Shown here: positions 1 to 12,592 of the stretch, one piece after another | How the letters are laid out: each line of letters opens with the position of its first letter | Position numbering within the stretch: the first letter of the stretch is position 1 | Assembly (NCBI GenBank): GCA_021030915.1 | Contig: JAGEMR010000042.1 | Span: forward strand, 1-64,000 | From: Astrothelium macrocarpum | Taxonomy: Eukaryota > Ascomycota > Dothideomycetes > Trypetheliales > Trypetheliaceae | Direction of reading: 5' to 3' | DNA length: 64,000 nt | Notes under the pieces: generated by a model | What the model was told of the DNA's origin: nothing | Seen by the model: the letters and a program-made list of their open reading frames with translations, nothing else | Database searches by the model: none | Position numbers and translations under genes: made by a program

Positions 1-960
1 TTCTGACGATTTATTATATTAAAATATTAAATGAATGAATTATAAAATATTCAAAATATATTAATTTTTTTAAAAAAAAAAATTTTCTTTTATTCTAATA
101 GATTTGATAGAATATATTTATTATTAATAATATTAAAAATAATTGGATCAAAATTGGATTATATTCATAAAATTCAGTTATAATAATCATCAAATTGAAA
201 TATCGAATATAAATTATATATTTAATAAATATTCTAAAATCATCAAATATACGAATTAAAATCTATCGAAATATTAAAATTCTTATTAATTCATTTTTAA
301 AATATCAGAAATCCATCATAAATAAAATATTAATTGATAATTTTCTGAATTTTATAATCAAAATTGAATTTCTCAATCATTAAATAATACATTTTTAAAA
401 GATTATTCAATTAATTAAATAATAAAAATAAAAAAATAAATCAATATTCAAATTGAAGAATATTAATAAAATCCAATTCTTTTTATTTTATAAAATACAA
501 ATCCGTCTGAATAAGAAAAAAATTAAAAAGATCGAATAAATAAAATAATTCGTCCAAAAATAAATTGTAAAATTATAAAAATAATTGGATCAATAATTCA
601 AAAAGATAGAGATAGAATAACGAAAGAATCAGATAATTATTGCGAAAAAGAAGGCAGTTCAGCGCCAGTATCAGTAGAAGGTTTAGAAGAAGAAGGCCCA
701 GTACCAAAAATAGACCTCAAAACAATTTTATATAGAATCAAAAACACACGAAAATGATATATTAAACATCTCACGATTTTTTATTCGAAATAATATAAAA
801 ATGGTCGTAAAAAAGATATCTGAGGATAATGAGATTAATTATTCGACCTCTAAACCTCGGCGGCAATCACGCCTACCCAAACGATTTGAAAGTTAATTTA
901 ATTAACTCATTCAATTCAGCACATTCAGAAGTATCAATTTGACTAATTAAATCAATAAAA
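1..960. repeat. AT-rich, probably RIP-degraded repeat island
   Basis: The stretch is overwhelmingly A and T, with runs of A/T, almost no CpG and no open frame of useful length on either strand. Base composition changes sharply near 960-985 to ordinary genic sequence. This is the pattern left by repeat-induced point mutation of transposon DNA in filamentous ascomycetes. A small less degraded patch around 640-715 keeps some G and C and could be a remnant of the original element, but I cannot name the family. The window starts inside the island, so its full size is unknown. Confidence 0.75.
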
Positions 961-1515
961 TAGCTTATAGTTAAGCTTTAATAGATCTACGAAGTGGTGG
1001 CGGAGAGAATTCGGATAGCTTGCACAAGGTGGGTGTTTGCACAAGGTGGGGAGGACGGGTAGCCCTTGGCGACTCTACCATCAAACATTGGCAGGCACAA
1101 TATCCATATTTGCATAATACTTCTACGATATGCAACGGTTAGTAGAATTGCGGATAATACGAAAGGCTTGTATTGCATTTTCTAGCATACTGCAATAGGT
1201 TTTGTTGAGAGAACGTGTGTCAAGTAACCATCCAATGAGGTTCATTATACAATCTTGCGACACACGCAGCGAGGTCTTTGTAGACCAAGCGCCCAATATC
1301 GACAAGTGCGCTCAATGGCACTTGAAATCTCCTTCAGGCTTGTAAAGCCGATTTTTGAAGAGTGAAAGTATATATACACCTCTCTAAAGACTTGTATCGT
1401 ACACCCGTAAGAGTAAGGAAAATCCACCTCGAATTCACGGCGTTCAACACATCAGGTTCACATCATCCGCTCGACTTCTCACAGCAATTTTAAGAGCCGT
1501 GTTGCGTCTTCAAGA

Positions 1516-1890
1516 ATGCCTGAATTCCATGTCAAGCTAACCAAATCCAGTTCTGCTGCCGGGTGGGTATAAAAAATCACACCCTCTCCAATAGTCGGGC
1601 AATCGGGAACTCTTCCTATCCATTGCACTAACAGTAACTCTTTTAGAAGCGAGCAACTAAAACAAAATCAGTCGCCTACGCTAAGACACTACCTCCAAAG
1701 CCCTCCGACCCTGACCGAGAGGTTCGCAAATGGATTGAAGGAACCTGATGGGCCTGCCTGTAAGTAAGACAGGACGATCGTTGAAGCCAAATTGCGCTCA
1801 GCTAACTAAAATGCTGTCGCAGCCGTTACGATAGGAGAAGTACAACGGGTTGATACGTTGATGGACGAATTAAGGGCCATGCCTAGGTAG
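1516..1890 (+). CDS. Small three-exon gene, unknown ~75-aa protein
   Basis: Not recognised as any family. Exons are inferred at 1516-1562, 1647-1759 and 1823-1890. Intron 1 opens GTGGGT and closes with a CACTAAC branch site and TTTTAG. Intron 2 opens GTAAGTAAG and closes with GCTAAC and CGCAG. Joining these exons gives one continuous frame from an ATG to a TAG: 47+113 nt leaves one base, which the last exon completes. The protein has no signal peptide or membrane segment; the middle is polar, and the C-terminus (TIGEVQRVDTLMDELRAM) looks helical. An alternative donor at 1567 would give a ~50-residue product ending at 1748 without the second intron. It converges on the receptor gene that ends at 2292. 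Confidence 0.5.
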
Positions 1891-2291
1891 TGAATGTGGG
1901 CATTCTTTTGTTTTGAAGTTTAAAGCTCCAAGGGTCGTAAGCGTCTCAAGTCCATGGATCTCTGAGCTTCTAGATTCACGCCACAAATGTATATGAGTCT
2001 ATCGTAGAAAGTATCAGACCATTCGGCAAAATAAAACAGTAGAGACTTACAACGGTGGTCGTGACAATTGCATTTTCTACATATCATGAGATTGTCTCCT
2101 GTCAAGCCTCATCAATACCTTCATTTATGTATTACGGCATTACGAGAATCTTGTCCATCGATCAAGGGCGGCCTCAGAGCTCGAAACCAATAGCAATTAG
2201 CAATGAATAACGTATCGCTACTTCTTGCTAATGCCGTCAAGTAAACGTTCCAATTTGTCGCAGAAAACTATGTTACTCGGTCCAACGAACT
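1891..2291. other. Intergenic, convergent gene ends
   Basis: About 400 bases between the stop of the small gene and the stop of the NACHT receptor. It presumably holds both 3' untranslated regions. I see no repeat or RNA gene. Confidence 0.4.
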
Positions 2292-5200
2292 TCAGCCTCC
2301 TTGTTGTCGGCGGTAGTTGCGTTGCCAGTGTCCATTATTCGGCTCTTCTAATCGAGATGCAAACTCGCGGTCACCTGACTGAATTGCATGACCTGCGACG
2401 TTTGACTGAAGCGAATTCCTGACTTGTTCCGGACTCCCCATCTGCCATGGATTGTACACAGAAGCTGGGTCGCCTATTGGGGAAGTGTATAAGAGAGATG
2501 CGAGTTGACCATTGCCTTCAAAAGAGTTTTGCGTTTGATAGGAATGAGATAAATGTCTCCGGTCTGGCGAGTGAAAGGCCGAGCCATCTGAAGCAGGGTA
2601 TCTGGCGCTTTGTCCCGGTATGGCCGTTAATACTGATGATGTTGCTCCATCAAAGATCGAACCCATTCCAAGTCCAGAGTCACCATCGTAAAGACTTGGG
2701 AGATCACCGACGGGTTGATGATGATTTTCGAGAGGTGCAAATATATCTGTTGCATCAATGGCATTAGGATCCATAGGCATGGGAAGATAGCGCGCACTCT
2801 GGTTGGACTGATGATTGCCATCTCCGGAAGATTGGTCTGGGGCCGGAATGATCGATGCGTTGATTGAGAGATCCTGCTCAGAATTGGATTGAAGGTATTG
2901 GTGCCTGATAGGTGACTGGTACCGGTTGAACAGATGCAGAATGCTCCGGCGCATTTCAGCGTCAGGTGCCAAATGCTCCAATTCAGCCAGGAACCCTGGA
3001 TCTTCCTGACGCATAGAGGCAGAATACTCATCATACTGGGCTAGATTGTGATATTGATCATCGTGATCTGAGCATATTAGTCTTTACAGAGGAAGACAAT
3101 TGCAATGAAACTCACATGCCGAGGGAATATTCGCTTGTGCATCTTTTGGGAAGAGAATTTTGTAGAAGTTCTGCCAGTGCTCATTGTCGCCAAGTGCAGC
3201 GTTGCGTGGTCGCCCTTGGTCTTTCCGCTTCTCGATCTTCTTTGCTTGCGTCTCACCATATCCGACGGAGTAGTCTTGGCGCTCTTTGCGATCGCAAGCT
3301 TTCTCTGCATCTTTATGCGCGGTTAAGTCATCAAGAGCGGGAAAGACTTCCCAGCACCGCTCGCAGATATTACGGAAGTGGTGATCTTTCAAGTGGGACC
3401 TAGTGCAATACAGCCATTCGATTAGCCATTTGCTGAAAAATGAAAATATTTTGCGAGGCCGAGATTCACTCACTTGAGCCTGGAGATGTCTGCAAAGCCA
3501 CATGCACGGGGTCCCATGCAAGACTTTACACGCCCAAATTTGCGTGGACTATGTCTTAAAAACGGGCAGGCCAAGTTGATCTTTCGCTTCGTGCTTTTAT
3601 TGGGACCTGTCGGCCGATTAGTTGGCCGTTTGTTTGGCTTGTCACTTTGTTCATTCTCATCGGCTTCGGACCCATCATCATCCGACGGCTTTTTCCTTTT
3701 CAGAGTTTGAGATGTTGTCAAACCACTGCCGTGGCTTTCTTGGTTGTGTGAAGGACTCCCCTTGGATCTTTGGTCTCCATGTCCAGCGCAAATTTTCACT
3801 GGTGTTGATTCGCTGTCTATCATACCCGGCAAAAGCCATCTTTCAATGCGGTCAACCCACGTTTCTGATGGACGATCCTTGTTGCTCAAATCGAGCTTTG
3901 ACATGCCGTCGCCATGGAATAGTAAATGCTGAATGATGTTAATCTTTCCCTTTTCGACAGCGAAATGTAACGCAGTTCGACCGTGAGCGTCTCGCTGATT
4001 TATGTCTGCCCCATATTCTAAGAGCTTCGATAACGAAAGACCTTGGCCGTACGCAGCGGCCAAAGCTATTGGAGGATAGCCACCGCTTAAGTCCTTTGCA
4101 TTGGGATCCACACCATGAATCAACAGACTCTCAACCACTCTCCAATGGCCTCGAGCGGTCGCTATTGCAAGTACTGAGCTTCCCAGATCATTCCAATCTA
4201 AGTTGCATCCAGCTCTAAGTAGAAGTTCCACCATGTCCACATGCCCACTGTAAACAGCCAAAAATAAAGCAGACGACCCATAGCGAAGGTCGGTTGCGTA
4301 GGGGTCTGCTCCGTGCTCTAGCAAAATCCTTGCTAGATCCACACTGCCTGACAAAGCTGCCCAATGCAAGGGCGTCTGTCCGAGGTCGTCGCATTGACTG
4401 ACCAAAACTGGCTTGTATGGAGTGCTACCAAGGATTTCGAGCATCATCTTTTTTAATCCATATCCAGCAACGATATGTAGAAGTGTAGAGTTGTGCCTCG
4501 TAAGCCGTTCCGTGAAGCCGAAGCATATTAATTCCCATGCGAGTAGACTTCGCACTATCTTATCTGATGGCCACTGGAAATAGGATACAAAAGCGAATTG
4601 TGAGGCAGAAGAGGCTTCTGCAGCCTTTACATGGCGATGCCAGTTCTTAACTGCATATGCCAAGAATGGGCGAGCCCCCGGGTCTGATTCCGTAGTGACA
4701 TTCGCCGCAGCATGACTGGAGAACATCGTCAGGCATCTGAGACAGGCGTCCGCCAACTTCCAGTGGATATCGCCCGTGGCCCTCAAAGTCAGATCAGCAT
4801 CAGGCTGCTCGGGAGTCCAAGTCCCTAAGAGAAAATTGCGCACAGAAGAGTGAATAAAGTCGACAGAATTGCCGCTGCGGGATGATGGACTACGTGAAGA
4901 CCATCTGTCCCCCGCTCGGATCTCCATCAGTCCCCCGGCGAGGTTAAGAAGAGCATATTGCATGTCGACCTCATCTGGAGTATGCGCCTTGGCTTTACTT
5001 GGAATGGTCCAGATGTTTTCGTCCATTCGCAATGGCTCTCCACTCTTCAATGAGTACTGCGCCGCGCCTATTCTCAAGGCGGCGGAAAGCTCGGCTGTTG
5101 TAAGGGGGCGCCATGCGAAAGCTACCCATCTTAGCAGCTCATGCGTCTTGTTGTAGATTGTTTCATCTTTGTCCATGGCTTTGTTCAAGATGAAGCTATA

Positions 5201-7244
5201 AAGACCCTCTAATGAATCCGGCAAGGACTGAAGAAAAAGCGAGGCTTGATGAATTGTTGAACGCTCGTCTCTCCAAGCCAAGGAAAGCTGTCTTAGACTG
5301 AGGACTACCCAAAGGAAGACACCGTTCGCCCTCTCTGAGATTTGCCTGGATAACTGAATAGTGTCTTTCTCATCTACAGCCGAATACTTCCTGAGCGCCA
5401 GGCGTACATAGTGCGATATGTCGTCCCGGATTTCTTCATGGGCATGGATCTGCAGCGGAGTTCTTCCTTTGGGCGCGGCCCTTGACCGGCTGGCAAAGCA
5501 GACGTAAAGATTTTTGGCAGATTTCATCTCCCGGACAATCTCGAAGTACTGCACCAGATCGTGATAGCCTCCATCGTATTCGTCCAACCCATCAATGAAG
5601 AAATAGATTTTTGAGTAGGGAAGTGTCCTTTTCAGGTATTGATAGAGCAATCGCTGCAAATCGGTTCTTTGCATTTCCCAATCTCTGCCAGGTTTCCCTC
5701 GCATCTCACTTGCTCTGCAAAAAGCTCCCGATAATTCAGAGAGATAAGCGGGAACGTACGAGAGCAACTGAAAAAGGAGTGATTGTAGAAGTGTCCTGCT
5801 TGATGCCTTTGAACTGTTCGATCGCGACGGAAAGAAGACAAAACTCATCGCCCCTTGAAGTTCTCGGCTGCCATTAATATATTTAACCACATGTTTTATA
5901 AGAGTTGATTTGCCCGAGCCTGCCTTGCCGCTGATCCACAAAGGACGAGCGCTATCTTGTAACCATTCTTTGAATATCTCATGCTCGGACAGCCACAGAA
6001 AGGTGCCCTTGGCTGCATCTGCTATATGAGTCCAACCATTATCTACGTTCATGTAGTCCCAGGTCTCTGTGTCGAGCTGAGCACTTGGTTCTAGAAGGAT
6101 AAAGACATACTTACGTTGTTCCCACCGTTCTGCAATCCCTGGTTGACTAAACCTCCTTGGAATTTGGGATGTCCAGTGTGTCTTTAACATAGATGCCAGG
6201 TCTCCTTTGATGCGCTGATAGTCTGGGTCCAAAGGAGAAGTAAATTTGGTCATGTTCTAACCCATGTGAGCTTTCTTCATTGTCATCACATCTCCAGGAA
6301 GAAGAATGGCTACCTACATAATGGCTTTTCCGCATGGAATAGCTTGCAAAGCCTTGAATAGTAGCCAAAGCTTGACCAACAAACACCTGGCTAGGTTTAG
6401 CTACCAATGCGAGACTTGGGAAGGATAAGCATGTCTTACTGGATTTGTGGAATCACCCAATTCTTCATAATAACAATTGATACGCATTCTAGGGCCGATG
6501 ACTTGCTTGAATGCCATATGTATATCATGGAGCATGGACGAGATGACTTCAAACTGGATGGTAGATTGTGATAGAAATCGATGGTTCTCCATCTCAACAT
6601 ATTGAAGAAATAACTCCAGCGTCATTCGATGAGGAACGCCAAGACATATTACTCCGCAAATGTTTCGAAAAGTCTCCTGCATAGTAAAGGTAGAGGCGGT
6701 GGCCCAGTATCTGATTGCCCTTTTCACGATGACACCACCGAAATCGTGGGCAACAAAGGCAATCTTCCGAGTTTCCTTTAATAAGACAGTTAATGATTTT
6801 ACGACACATTATCGGATGTTTCGAATTGCAACATCATAAATGTTTGGCCGGAAGTAATTTTTATAAATTCCGATCACCTTTTGGGAAGGAACATGTGAAG
6901 TTTTTGCACTGGAGAGTACGTACGCTTTTATTGTCAGATTGGACACAATTGAGCTTCTCTACCAGTGTTTTTGCTAGCCCTGTAATCATTTCCATATTCC
7001 CGTTCGACAGTCTAGCATTATATCCGAATGAGAAAATCCGAGAAGGCGGTAAATCCTGGGCCAAGAAGACTGCAGGCCAGAACTTGGCGCTCTGTCCTTC
7101 CGTCCAAGTAAAAAATGGGTGCCCAGAGAGTCCGTGGACAAATACGAGATCGATTTCGCTCTTTGAAGTGGTCTCTAATCTACCACAACACCAAAGCTCG
7201 CCGCTGTTGACCGCAGCCTGGACATCATATCGCCTTTCGCTTTC
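2292..7244 (-). CDS. STAND/NLR-type receptor: hydrolase-like - NACHT - ankyrin - zinc finger (5' end unresolved)
   Basis: A fungal NLR-like signalling ATPase, the class involved in non-self recognition and programmed cell death. Six exons join in frame: 7244-6924, 6775-6457, 6400-6318, 6256-3474, 3432-3116 and 3067-2292, giving 1532 codons. An upstream first exon is needed because the acceptor at 7245 precedes the first readable codon and no ATG joins cleanly. Domain order: SesB-like alpha/beta hydrolase (VFVHGLSG, SFGYN, CLGVPH) over the first ~220 residues; NACHT with Walker A GKAGSGKST near residue 355 and Walker B FFIDGLDEYDG near 465; about six ankyrin repeats; then a Cys/His zinc-finger-like region and a ~260-residue polar tail. 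The nucleophile elbow reads AHDFGG, so the usual serine is Asp. The long 6256-3474 exon begins mid-protein; its Met (MTKF) is not the true start. Confidence 0.85.
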
Positions 7245-9591
7245 CTAATTTCAGGTGTTATGTATTAGCTACGAAAAAAGAGCGTGGTTTGAGCATCGGA
7301 GAGACAGACTCGCCGTACCCTCTGGAACGAATATTGAAAAAACACTCATACAAGATTCATGGCCATTCACCCTTTCTTTGTGGGTTTCCGCTCGTGAATC
7401 TGATCTCTTTGTATAATGGGGTCAAAAACTGTGACCGCGTATAGCAAGCAAGAAAGCGAAGCTAAAAACGGCACACCAGATACGAGTAAATGGGCAATAG
7501 CTTAAGGAAAGAAGAGAATGTGGTCCGGTACGTGAATGATCGGCTCAAAAAAGTTGACATGCTTCCGCGTGACCATTGACTTTCCGCAAGCCAATGCTCT
7601 ACGAAATCTCGCATATCGCGATATTGTGCAGTGCAGGTTCTAGCATTGCACATTAAGGCAAATGTCTTGGCGCGAGGCAGATTTCGTTGGCATCGGTCGA
7701 CATCGCGACTTCTCCGCTCAAGGAAAAGATCCAAGTCTGCCTGAATTAACATGTGGACGAATGATGTTCCTTGCAATGCAAGATGGAGCCAAAAAAAGGT
7801 AAAGATCTCCCGCGGATACCATGCTGCCAGATAAATTCCAAAGCTCCGGCACAAGGCTCACTCATGTTGATGACGTAAAGTGGAAGATATGGCGTTGGTC
7901 ATGGGTGGGACATATCGTCAATTTATATTTCTGGAATGGTGATTGAAACCCGAAAAATTATAAAGCTAAAAGCAGATTGGGATTAAAAATTGGAAAAGTG
8001 TTTGTAAAGATTGATAGATACCTAGGTAAATGCATTAACAGAACGTCTGGCTTTGTTGGAGTTGGGAGAGATAACGGATAGTTGCGGAAGGCGAGAAAAC
8101 CAGGCAAAAAAAGGACGGCCACATTCGCCAACCACCTTCGGACTAACGGCATTTGCGTTCGTCGATTAGAAAAACGCCGCCCTCAAAAGTCTCTGTTTTT
8201 AACCCAATCTCCCATAATACCATAGCGAAAGATATTTTGAAAGTAATGAGAAACAGCTCCTTCCGATATCGGACTCTATCATGACTGAAACTTCAGTCAG
8301 AAATGATTGTTAGTGTCGATAAAAAATAATTGAAGAATACTGTTATCGCTCCTATTCTCGTTCCAGTTATTCGCAAACTAATCATCCGGATGTTTAAGTA
8401 CTCTAGCACCTAGCTTATACTCTAACTAGGCTCTTAGTAAAGAGCCTTACGTTACACTTCTGTATTGTGCTACCATTCATTAGCGGAAGCGAGCGCTACG
8501 CGGTTTCACGGTATCGATCTGTGTTCATCGAAAGATGAAGAACGAGCGAGGCGACACGAACGCACAAAGTATTGTATTGATATACTTCCGTTCTAAGCAT
8601 ACAGGATCAGTAGATGTCCACTTCGACTAGTCGGATGTGTTGATTGAATCACCTCAAAAGACTGACAAGTAAACCTTGAAATTCTAAGCTGCTTCGCTGC
8701 GGTTCGATTGGAATATAAAATAGACCAGACCTGAAAAGCTAATGGAAATTTCAGTGATTTTTGCGCGAGTGCCATGTTACAAAGTTGCCCAATACGAACG
8801 CGCTTGAATACCTTCCGGTTGCCTAGATAGGTAACTCTTTAAAGAATCTGTTGGAATTTCAATAAAAGGTATCCTATCAACAAAGCTAAAAATCCTTGCA
8901 TATCTTTTGTGTTTTGTTTCCTAGAACATGTTCTACAAATAAAACGTCTCGGCGTATGCCAATTCGCCATAGCCATGGCTATACATATAGCGTTCATTGA
9001 TGAGAAGCCAGAGTTCAAAGAGAATACGCGATCGACGCGACAGGTAAACAACGCACAGCTCCAAAGCAATCCTCCCATGCACCAATTTGGCGTGGCGACA
9101 TGTGACTGGGTCCCTGAAATGCCGAATAAGATTCTTGAAATATGCACGACACGATCCGGTAGATAGTCAAAGGATCCATTGCAGTTCTCGGCCACAGAAA
9201 TCCTCATTCATTGCCTATGCTGTGGATTCGTATGGCTGCTCGCCGTCCGTTTGTTAAAGAGATTCTTTCAATCGTTGATTTCATCATTGGAATGAATGTG
9301 AAGGGAAGGGTCCCTGGGTGATATCAAGACATGCTCTAGTAGAATTGCATCGTTAACATCATGCCGATTCAAGTAGGCTGTCCAGGAAAGGGCGTATTTA
9401 CAAAGTTGTCAAGGTCTGATTGAGATTCCAATGCCAACGAAGTTGGATAAAGAGCCGACGGATGCGCACGCTTGAATTTATATGACCGTCGGAGCTCCTC
9501 GCCATGTTTCGTTATCAGCCTTCCAGAGAATGAACCGGGGCCGGCAAATCCCATTTCTCATTGATCCGCGAGTAATTGGTCAGTGTGAACT
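7245..9591. other. Intergenic; upstream of receptor, no supported gene
   Basis: About 2.3 kb. The first ~250 bases should hold the missing first exon and promoter of the receptor; a possible ATG (MSVFSIF) near 7350 does not splice in frame with a standard donor. The rest has only short overlapping frames of poor quality. A near-perfect palindrome lies at 8282-8299 and a hairpin at 8428-8447. I see no recognisable gene. Confidence 0.4.
8428..8447. repeat. Perfect hairpin, 8-bp arms and 4-nt loop
   Basis: AGGCTCTT at 8428-8435 and its exact complement AAGAGCCT at 8440-8447 flank the loop AGTA. It lies 130 bases right of another palindrome (8282-8299). It may be part of a short decayed element; no function is visible. 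Confidence 0.4.
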
Positions 9592-10020
9592 TCAACCTGG
9601 GTTCTCGCTTACGGCTTCCAGTGGTGGCCGGAAATCGATGGTCCCATCCAGATAAGTTAATGTCTGTCTCTCATATATCTGCTTTAAGCAAGCGTCGGAC
9701 TGCATAGCACGTATTTCTCGCAACGAGCCTTGTGCTGGGCATTTGATCCTTCGAAGCGATGGTCGACGGCGACGTGTGCGCTTTGGGAGCAACTGATCCT
9801 CGGTATCCAGCATCGATTCATAGGAGCTACTACTGAACGTTGACGACGAAGTTGATGATGACGATGTAGACGGACGTCTGTCGTGGTTTTTCTCCTGCAG
9901 ACTGCTCTCGTCCTGTTCAAGCGGCCGAAATGTCGTGCTGGAACGGCGAGTTTGGGAGCAAAAGGATGCCGTCCGTTGGAGATCAGGCATCATGGAGGAA
10001 AAGAAATTGACGTCAAACAT
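9592..10020 (-). CDS. Small Ser-rich basic hypothetical protein
   Basis: Single-exon frame of 142 codons from the ATG at 10020; an open frame continues upstream but that extension is hydrophobic and less gene-like. The N-terminal half is polar with a serine/threonine tract around residues 50-65. The middle is strongly basic (KRTRRRRPSLRR). The last ~45 residues (REIRAMQSDACLKQIYERQT) look like a folded helical segment. No enzyme motif, signal peptide or membrane span is visible. The basic patch could be a nuclear localisation signal, which is inference only. It stands alone between the receptor and the Cdc25 gene. Confidence 0.5.
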   Translation of the reverse strand: MFDVNFFSSMMPDLQRTASFCSQTRRSSTTFRPLEQDESSLQEKNHDRRPSTSSSSTSSSTFSSSSYESMLDTEDQLLPKRTRRRRPSLRRIKCPAQGSLREIRAMQSDACLKQIYERQTLTYLDGTIDFRPPLEAVSENPG

Positions 10021-12592
10021 AATGAATCCAGTAGCAACGACACTAGACAAGAAAAATGTGTCCTGAAGTAACAGAAAGACGAGGCATAAGGGACGATAGA
10101 GGATTGTGAGATGTTTGGCTGACCAACCTCTGTCCGACAAACCATCGGGGATGTACAAGGAACAAATACTCCACGTTCGTTCGCAAGCACAAACATACAG
10201 ACCGAAGTTTCTCTGATAGAGTTTACTTTGTCTGATTGGATGGTGCAGTCTGCTGCAGTCTATCTCTCATGTGAACACCTCAAAAATGATGGCTGGTGTT
10301 AGCCACCGGGTTATCAGCTCGCCAGCCTGCAAATTTTGATGCACACCATATCGTGTTCCGAGTGATCAGAAGACGGACTTGGAGGTGTCGTACGAGTTTT
10401 TCCACAAAAGCCAAGCCAGGTGTAACAGTATGAGCTTGAACGCTGAGATGAGTTCTTTAAGCATACACAAACCGCTGTACCTATAGGCTGATTATGCCGG
10501 AGCTGCATAAGGAATCTCGGATCGAGATTGTAATTAAGCAGCCAAGAGCCATAGTTCTGATGCTATACGAACTGAATGCATAAAGCCTACCTTCGTGTTA
10601 AGCTCGCGAAATCGATATTTTCAACAAAACTTGGAGAATCAGAGTTCGTGTATGCCGATCATCTCAACCGCGCACAGTCAGCATCTCCTCCTTTGACACA
10701 ATGGCGCGAAGTGCAGCCGATCGGACCAATCATACAAGTATGGAAGAGCATAAGAACCTTGAAGTTTCGCGATTGTTGTGGTGGAGATGAGATTGAAAAA
10801 TCCGAGGTTGGAGTTCCGGTGCAGATAGATGTGGTGAGCCCAGCCAGCCACATTTACCAGCCGTGCGCCTCTCCCACCAGTACTTAAGGTAAGAAAAAAA
10901 CAACCATATCGTTTGCCTTATGATCGCGCAATTCATCAGTAACAAGATTTGCCTTAAAAAATTATGTAAAAGCCACCGCAACTCCTTGGCAGTCCACGCA
11001 ATTCTTGCTCAGTGAATTCCACCTGACTATCCCTCCAGCAGCCCCCGGCTCCTCAGCTCACCCTATGACCCTCGTCGCAGCCACCATAACATCAGCAACA
11101 GCAAAAACACGCCAGGCCAGAGGCCATGTAGTCACGGCTGAGGACCCATGGGCGGGTAATCAATCCCTTCCTTCTCAACCTTCGGGTCGCACGTGCACCA
11201 TTCTTCCTTTGGAATGGAATTCATGACAGTGGGGACATGGTTGCCGCAGCCCCACCAGGTGGACTTGCCTGCAAATCATTCAGCTCTCGGTATACTGTCC
11301 CGAATGTCTGGTTTAGTAAGGCAGAGGAGCCGCGTTGCTATTGTTCGGGAAGGAGTCTAGGTAGGTATGGCGGATCTTTTGAAGGAATGTTGAAGCACTG
11401 GAGATGACTTACTACAGGCAGTACAGCTTGATTTCTTGCACATTGTGGTAAGTTTGATAGAGCGGGCTTTGGGTTTTTTGCTTGCCAGTTCAGTGAAGGT
11501 TTTGACCGGGGTTCACGCAGTATTTAACTTGGGATTGTCTAAACGTATGCACAGTCGGCGATGTCAAGATCGGCGACCATGAGAAACGCCGACCAGCACT
11601 CAGTGATGTCACGCAAAATATTACTTTTTGAAGTGATTATACACAGGCGCACACACACCAAATTTCGCCCATGCGTGATTGCCCCAAAAGGGACATCTTA
11701 CGTGACATCGGCCCGTGGTAGCACTTGAACATATGCCGTGTTTTTGTTAGGATCACGCACGGAGCTGTAATACTGTGGGAGTTTTGATAATAATTTTATA
11801 TTTCTTGCACATAACTAATGAGCCATCAGCTCAAGAAGACGACCTTCAACAATACCGAAAAAAGATCAACAACAATCTTCTGCCGGTCTGTAGTCGCCTT
11901 GTTCGCCATGAAGGGAAGGGACTTGCAAGTACTCTATGTACAATTTTAACCCTTCCCATTCTGAATTCCATTCTGCAATGCCCATGTCAATTTTAGAAAC
12001 CTTCAACAAAAAAAGCCCCCTAGACGTAGGCACTGCATTGTGTTCGTTTGTTTGCTCGTGCTTCATGAAATGAATTCGAAGGTAAAGGAAAAAAAGTGGT
12101 TTCGTTTGGTAGGGGGAAGCCTGATCGGGTTCGAGATGTTTGAAGTTGGGGGAATCTGATAGCAATGAAAATAAAGCTGTTTCAAACTTGTCTGGATCAG
12201 CTTGCTTGATCATAGGCATCGCCCGATGATATGTGGATCAACACGTAAAAATGTACATCAAACATCAAACACATGAAATAATACAACTTGCGGGAGCTCA
12301 TGCTCGGGTATCCGCGCTGAAAAGAACAGGAAATTGTGGGTTGCCCCGATGGATAGAATCAAATGCGCCTGGGATGGAACTCCATTCCATTTTTGCTCCG
12401 AGACTCCACGGATGCAACGATCACAGGATGCCGATAGTATTGTAAAGGAAATTAGAAAGAGCAAAGTAAGCGCTTTAACGCATCGATGCATGGAACAAGA
12501 TTTCTGGGGCGGGCTTGATAGATTGCGAAAAGGCGGTATTAGAGGCTTGCTCGTAAAGTAGCCCGTTGTTGCCGCGGAGTGGACTCCTATCC
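10021..12592. other. Intergenic, no supported gene
   Basis: About 2.6 kb between the Ser-rich hypothetical and the Cdc25 stop. All open frames are short, overlap one another on both strands and show no domain signature. The right end presumably holds the Cdc25 3' untranslated region. Confidence 0.4.

Noticed and set aside
3470..6253. A separate 927-residue NACHT-ankyrin protein starting at MTKF
   Set aside because: Upstream exons splice in phase into this frame and carry the hydrolase domain, and downstream exons add the zinc-finger tail. The Met is internal.
8839..9207. 122-codon minus-strand frame
   Set aside because: Cys/Met-rich irregular composition, no splice partners and a competing plus-strand frame. 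Not gene-like.
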